Origin: Bacteroidota bacterium
GTDB lineage: Bacteria; Bacteroidota; Bacteroidia; Chitinophagales; UBA8649
DNA: 7,741 bases
Direction: 5' to 3'
Assembly (NCBI GenBank): GCA_003447535.1
Contig: DLYY01000169.1
Location: 1-7,741 of the forward strand
Shown here: positions 7,174 through 7,741 of the stretch, in pieces
How the letters are laid out: every line of letters begins with the position of its first letter
How positions within the stretch are numbered: position 1 is the first letter of the stretch
Program-made: the position numbers and the translations under genes
The notes under the pieces: generated by a model
Databases searched by the model: none
Told to the model about the DNA's origin: nothing
The model's input: only the letters and a program-made list of their open reading frames with translations

Positions 7174-7741
7174 GCAGTAGAATTGATGTTTGCTTGGGAT
7201 CTGCCTTTCCTTCACTTTTTTTCATGATTTGCCCCATAAACATTCCTAAAAGCCCTGTTTTACCTTGTTTATAGGCTTCTACTTTATCTGGGTTCTCGGC
7301 AAGAACCTCGTCAATAAGAGCTTCAAGATAGTTTCCATCATTATTTTGAATGATACCCAATGCTTTTGCTGCTTCTGTGGCCACCTTTTGAGGATGCTCT
7401 TGTAAGTATGGGATTAGCTTTTGACTAGCAGATGAAAAACTAATCAAGTTGTTGGTCAATAGATCAATAACCTCTAGCAATACAGAAGCCGATAATGGAT
7501 AGGATGCAATAGGTTGTCCCATTTCATTCATCCAGGATCGAACGGGTCCAATCAAAAGATTCACCGCTGTTTTTGCACTGGGTGATTGTTCCAATATACC
7601 ATTGGCAAAATGAGCAAAGTCTCGGTCCTCTGTAAGGAGTTGAGCATCATACATCGAAAGTCCGTAGGTTTCCATTAGTCTTGGAATACCCTCTCTTGGG
7701 AGTTCGGGCATAGCTTCTTTGATCGCCTCAATATTCGCATC
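7157..7741 (-). CDS. gatB: Asp/Glu-tRNA(Asn/Gln) amidotransferase subunit B, C-terminal part, truncated by window edge
   Basis: GatB is the tRNA-binding and kinase subunit of the GatCAB complex, which converts Glu-tRNA(Gln), or Asp-tRNA(Asn), to the amide form using ammonia supplied by GatA. The frame is open to the right edge and gives the last 194 residues, well under half of a usual GatB (about 480). The visible part starts at the linker with MPELPREG (11-18) and YGLSMYDAQLLTED (26-39), followed by the helical and YqeY-like tail domain that grips the tRNA elbow. The end shows the family signature VEAYKQGKTGLLGMFMGQIM (154-173) and then KSEGKADP (175-182). The catalytic N-terminal domain is outside the window. 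An internal ATG at 7711 is not the start, because family residues continue upstream of it. It overlaps the start of the downstream thioredoxin gene, so the two are probably one transcript. Presence of GatCAB implies indirect Gln- and/or Asn-tRNA synthesis. Confidence 0.95.
   Translation of the reverse strand, partial: DANIEAIKEAMPELPREGIPRLMETYGLSMYDAQLLTEDRDFAHFANGILEQSPSAKTAVNLLIGPVRSWMNEMGQPIASYPLSASVLLEVIDLLTNNLISFSSASQKLIPYLQEHPQKVATEAAKALGIIQNNDGNYLEALIDEVLAENPDKVEAYKQGKTGLLGMFMGQIMKKSEGKADPKQTSILLREKLS

Noticed and set aside
7174..7215. Longer thioredoxin-lipoprotein start at GTG 7215.
   Set aside because: It adds a polar 14-residue stretch before the lipoprotein signal and deepens the overlap with gatB. 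GTG 7173 gives a normal lipoprotein leader.
1..7741. Open frames on the opposite strand or in other frames of the main genes (for example within topA, the PiT-like gene, the permease and the thioredoxin gene).
   Set aside because: They are short, lie wholly inside well-supported genes, have no recognisable domains and are low-complexity or oddly composed. They are coding shadows.
1..7741. Search for CRISPR arrays, insertion sequences, tRNA or rRNA genes, phage or defence genes, or riboswitches.
   Set aside because: No spaced direct repeats, terminal inverted repeats, transposase motifs or cloverleaf-like stretches were seen, and the gaps between genes are at most 67 bases.

Overview
The window is a compact, gene-dense stretch of an ordinary chromosome. 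It most probably comes from a member of the Bacteroidota (Flavobacteriia-like or a close relative). The clues are a TopA with a repeat-type C-terminus and no zinc fingers, a TlpA-type thioredoxin lipoprotein with a long N-terminal extension, a DUF1343/NamZ protein, a bacterial Kazal-type small exported protein, and almost no Shine-Dalgarno sequences ahead of the starts. The phylum assignment is inferred from protein style, not from a marker gene.

Layout, left to right. A 5'-truncated topA (DNA topoisomerase I) runs on the + strand from the window edge to 2085. After 67 bases, a 374-residue polytopic membrane protein follows on the + strand (2153-3277). I read it as a very divergent member of the PiT inorganic phosphate transporter superfamily. 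It converges, with a 23-base gap, on a two-gene minus-strand unit: a LolC/LolE-type (FtsX-fold) ABC transporter permease (4839-3556), then 9 bases downstream a small Kazal-domain secreted protein (3546-3301). Diverging from the permease is namZ (exo-beta-N-acetylmuramidase family, + strand, 4874-6007). Its stop overlaps tail-to-tail with a TlpA-like thioredoxin lipoprotein on the minus strand (7173-6004). That gene in turn overlaps by 17 bases the 3' end of gatB (amidotransferase subunit B), which runs off the right edge.

There are no gaps above 300 bases. I see no rRNA or tRNA gene, CRISPR array, insertion sequence, attachment site or phage gene. Coding runs almost wall to wall, and two of the junctions are overlapping (6004-6007 and 7157-7173).

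Functionally this mixes housekeeping (DNA supercoiling, tRNA-dependent Gln/Asn formation) with envelope functions (a lipoprotein-export-type permease, a peptidoglycan-fragment hydrolase, a periplasmic thiol-disulfide protein, an exported protease-inhibitor-like protein and a membrane transporter). I do not see a multi-gene novel system. The item most worth a second look is the PiT-like protein, whose two signature motifs carry reciprocal Asn/Gln replacements and lack the usual His. The permease-Kazal pairing comes second.
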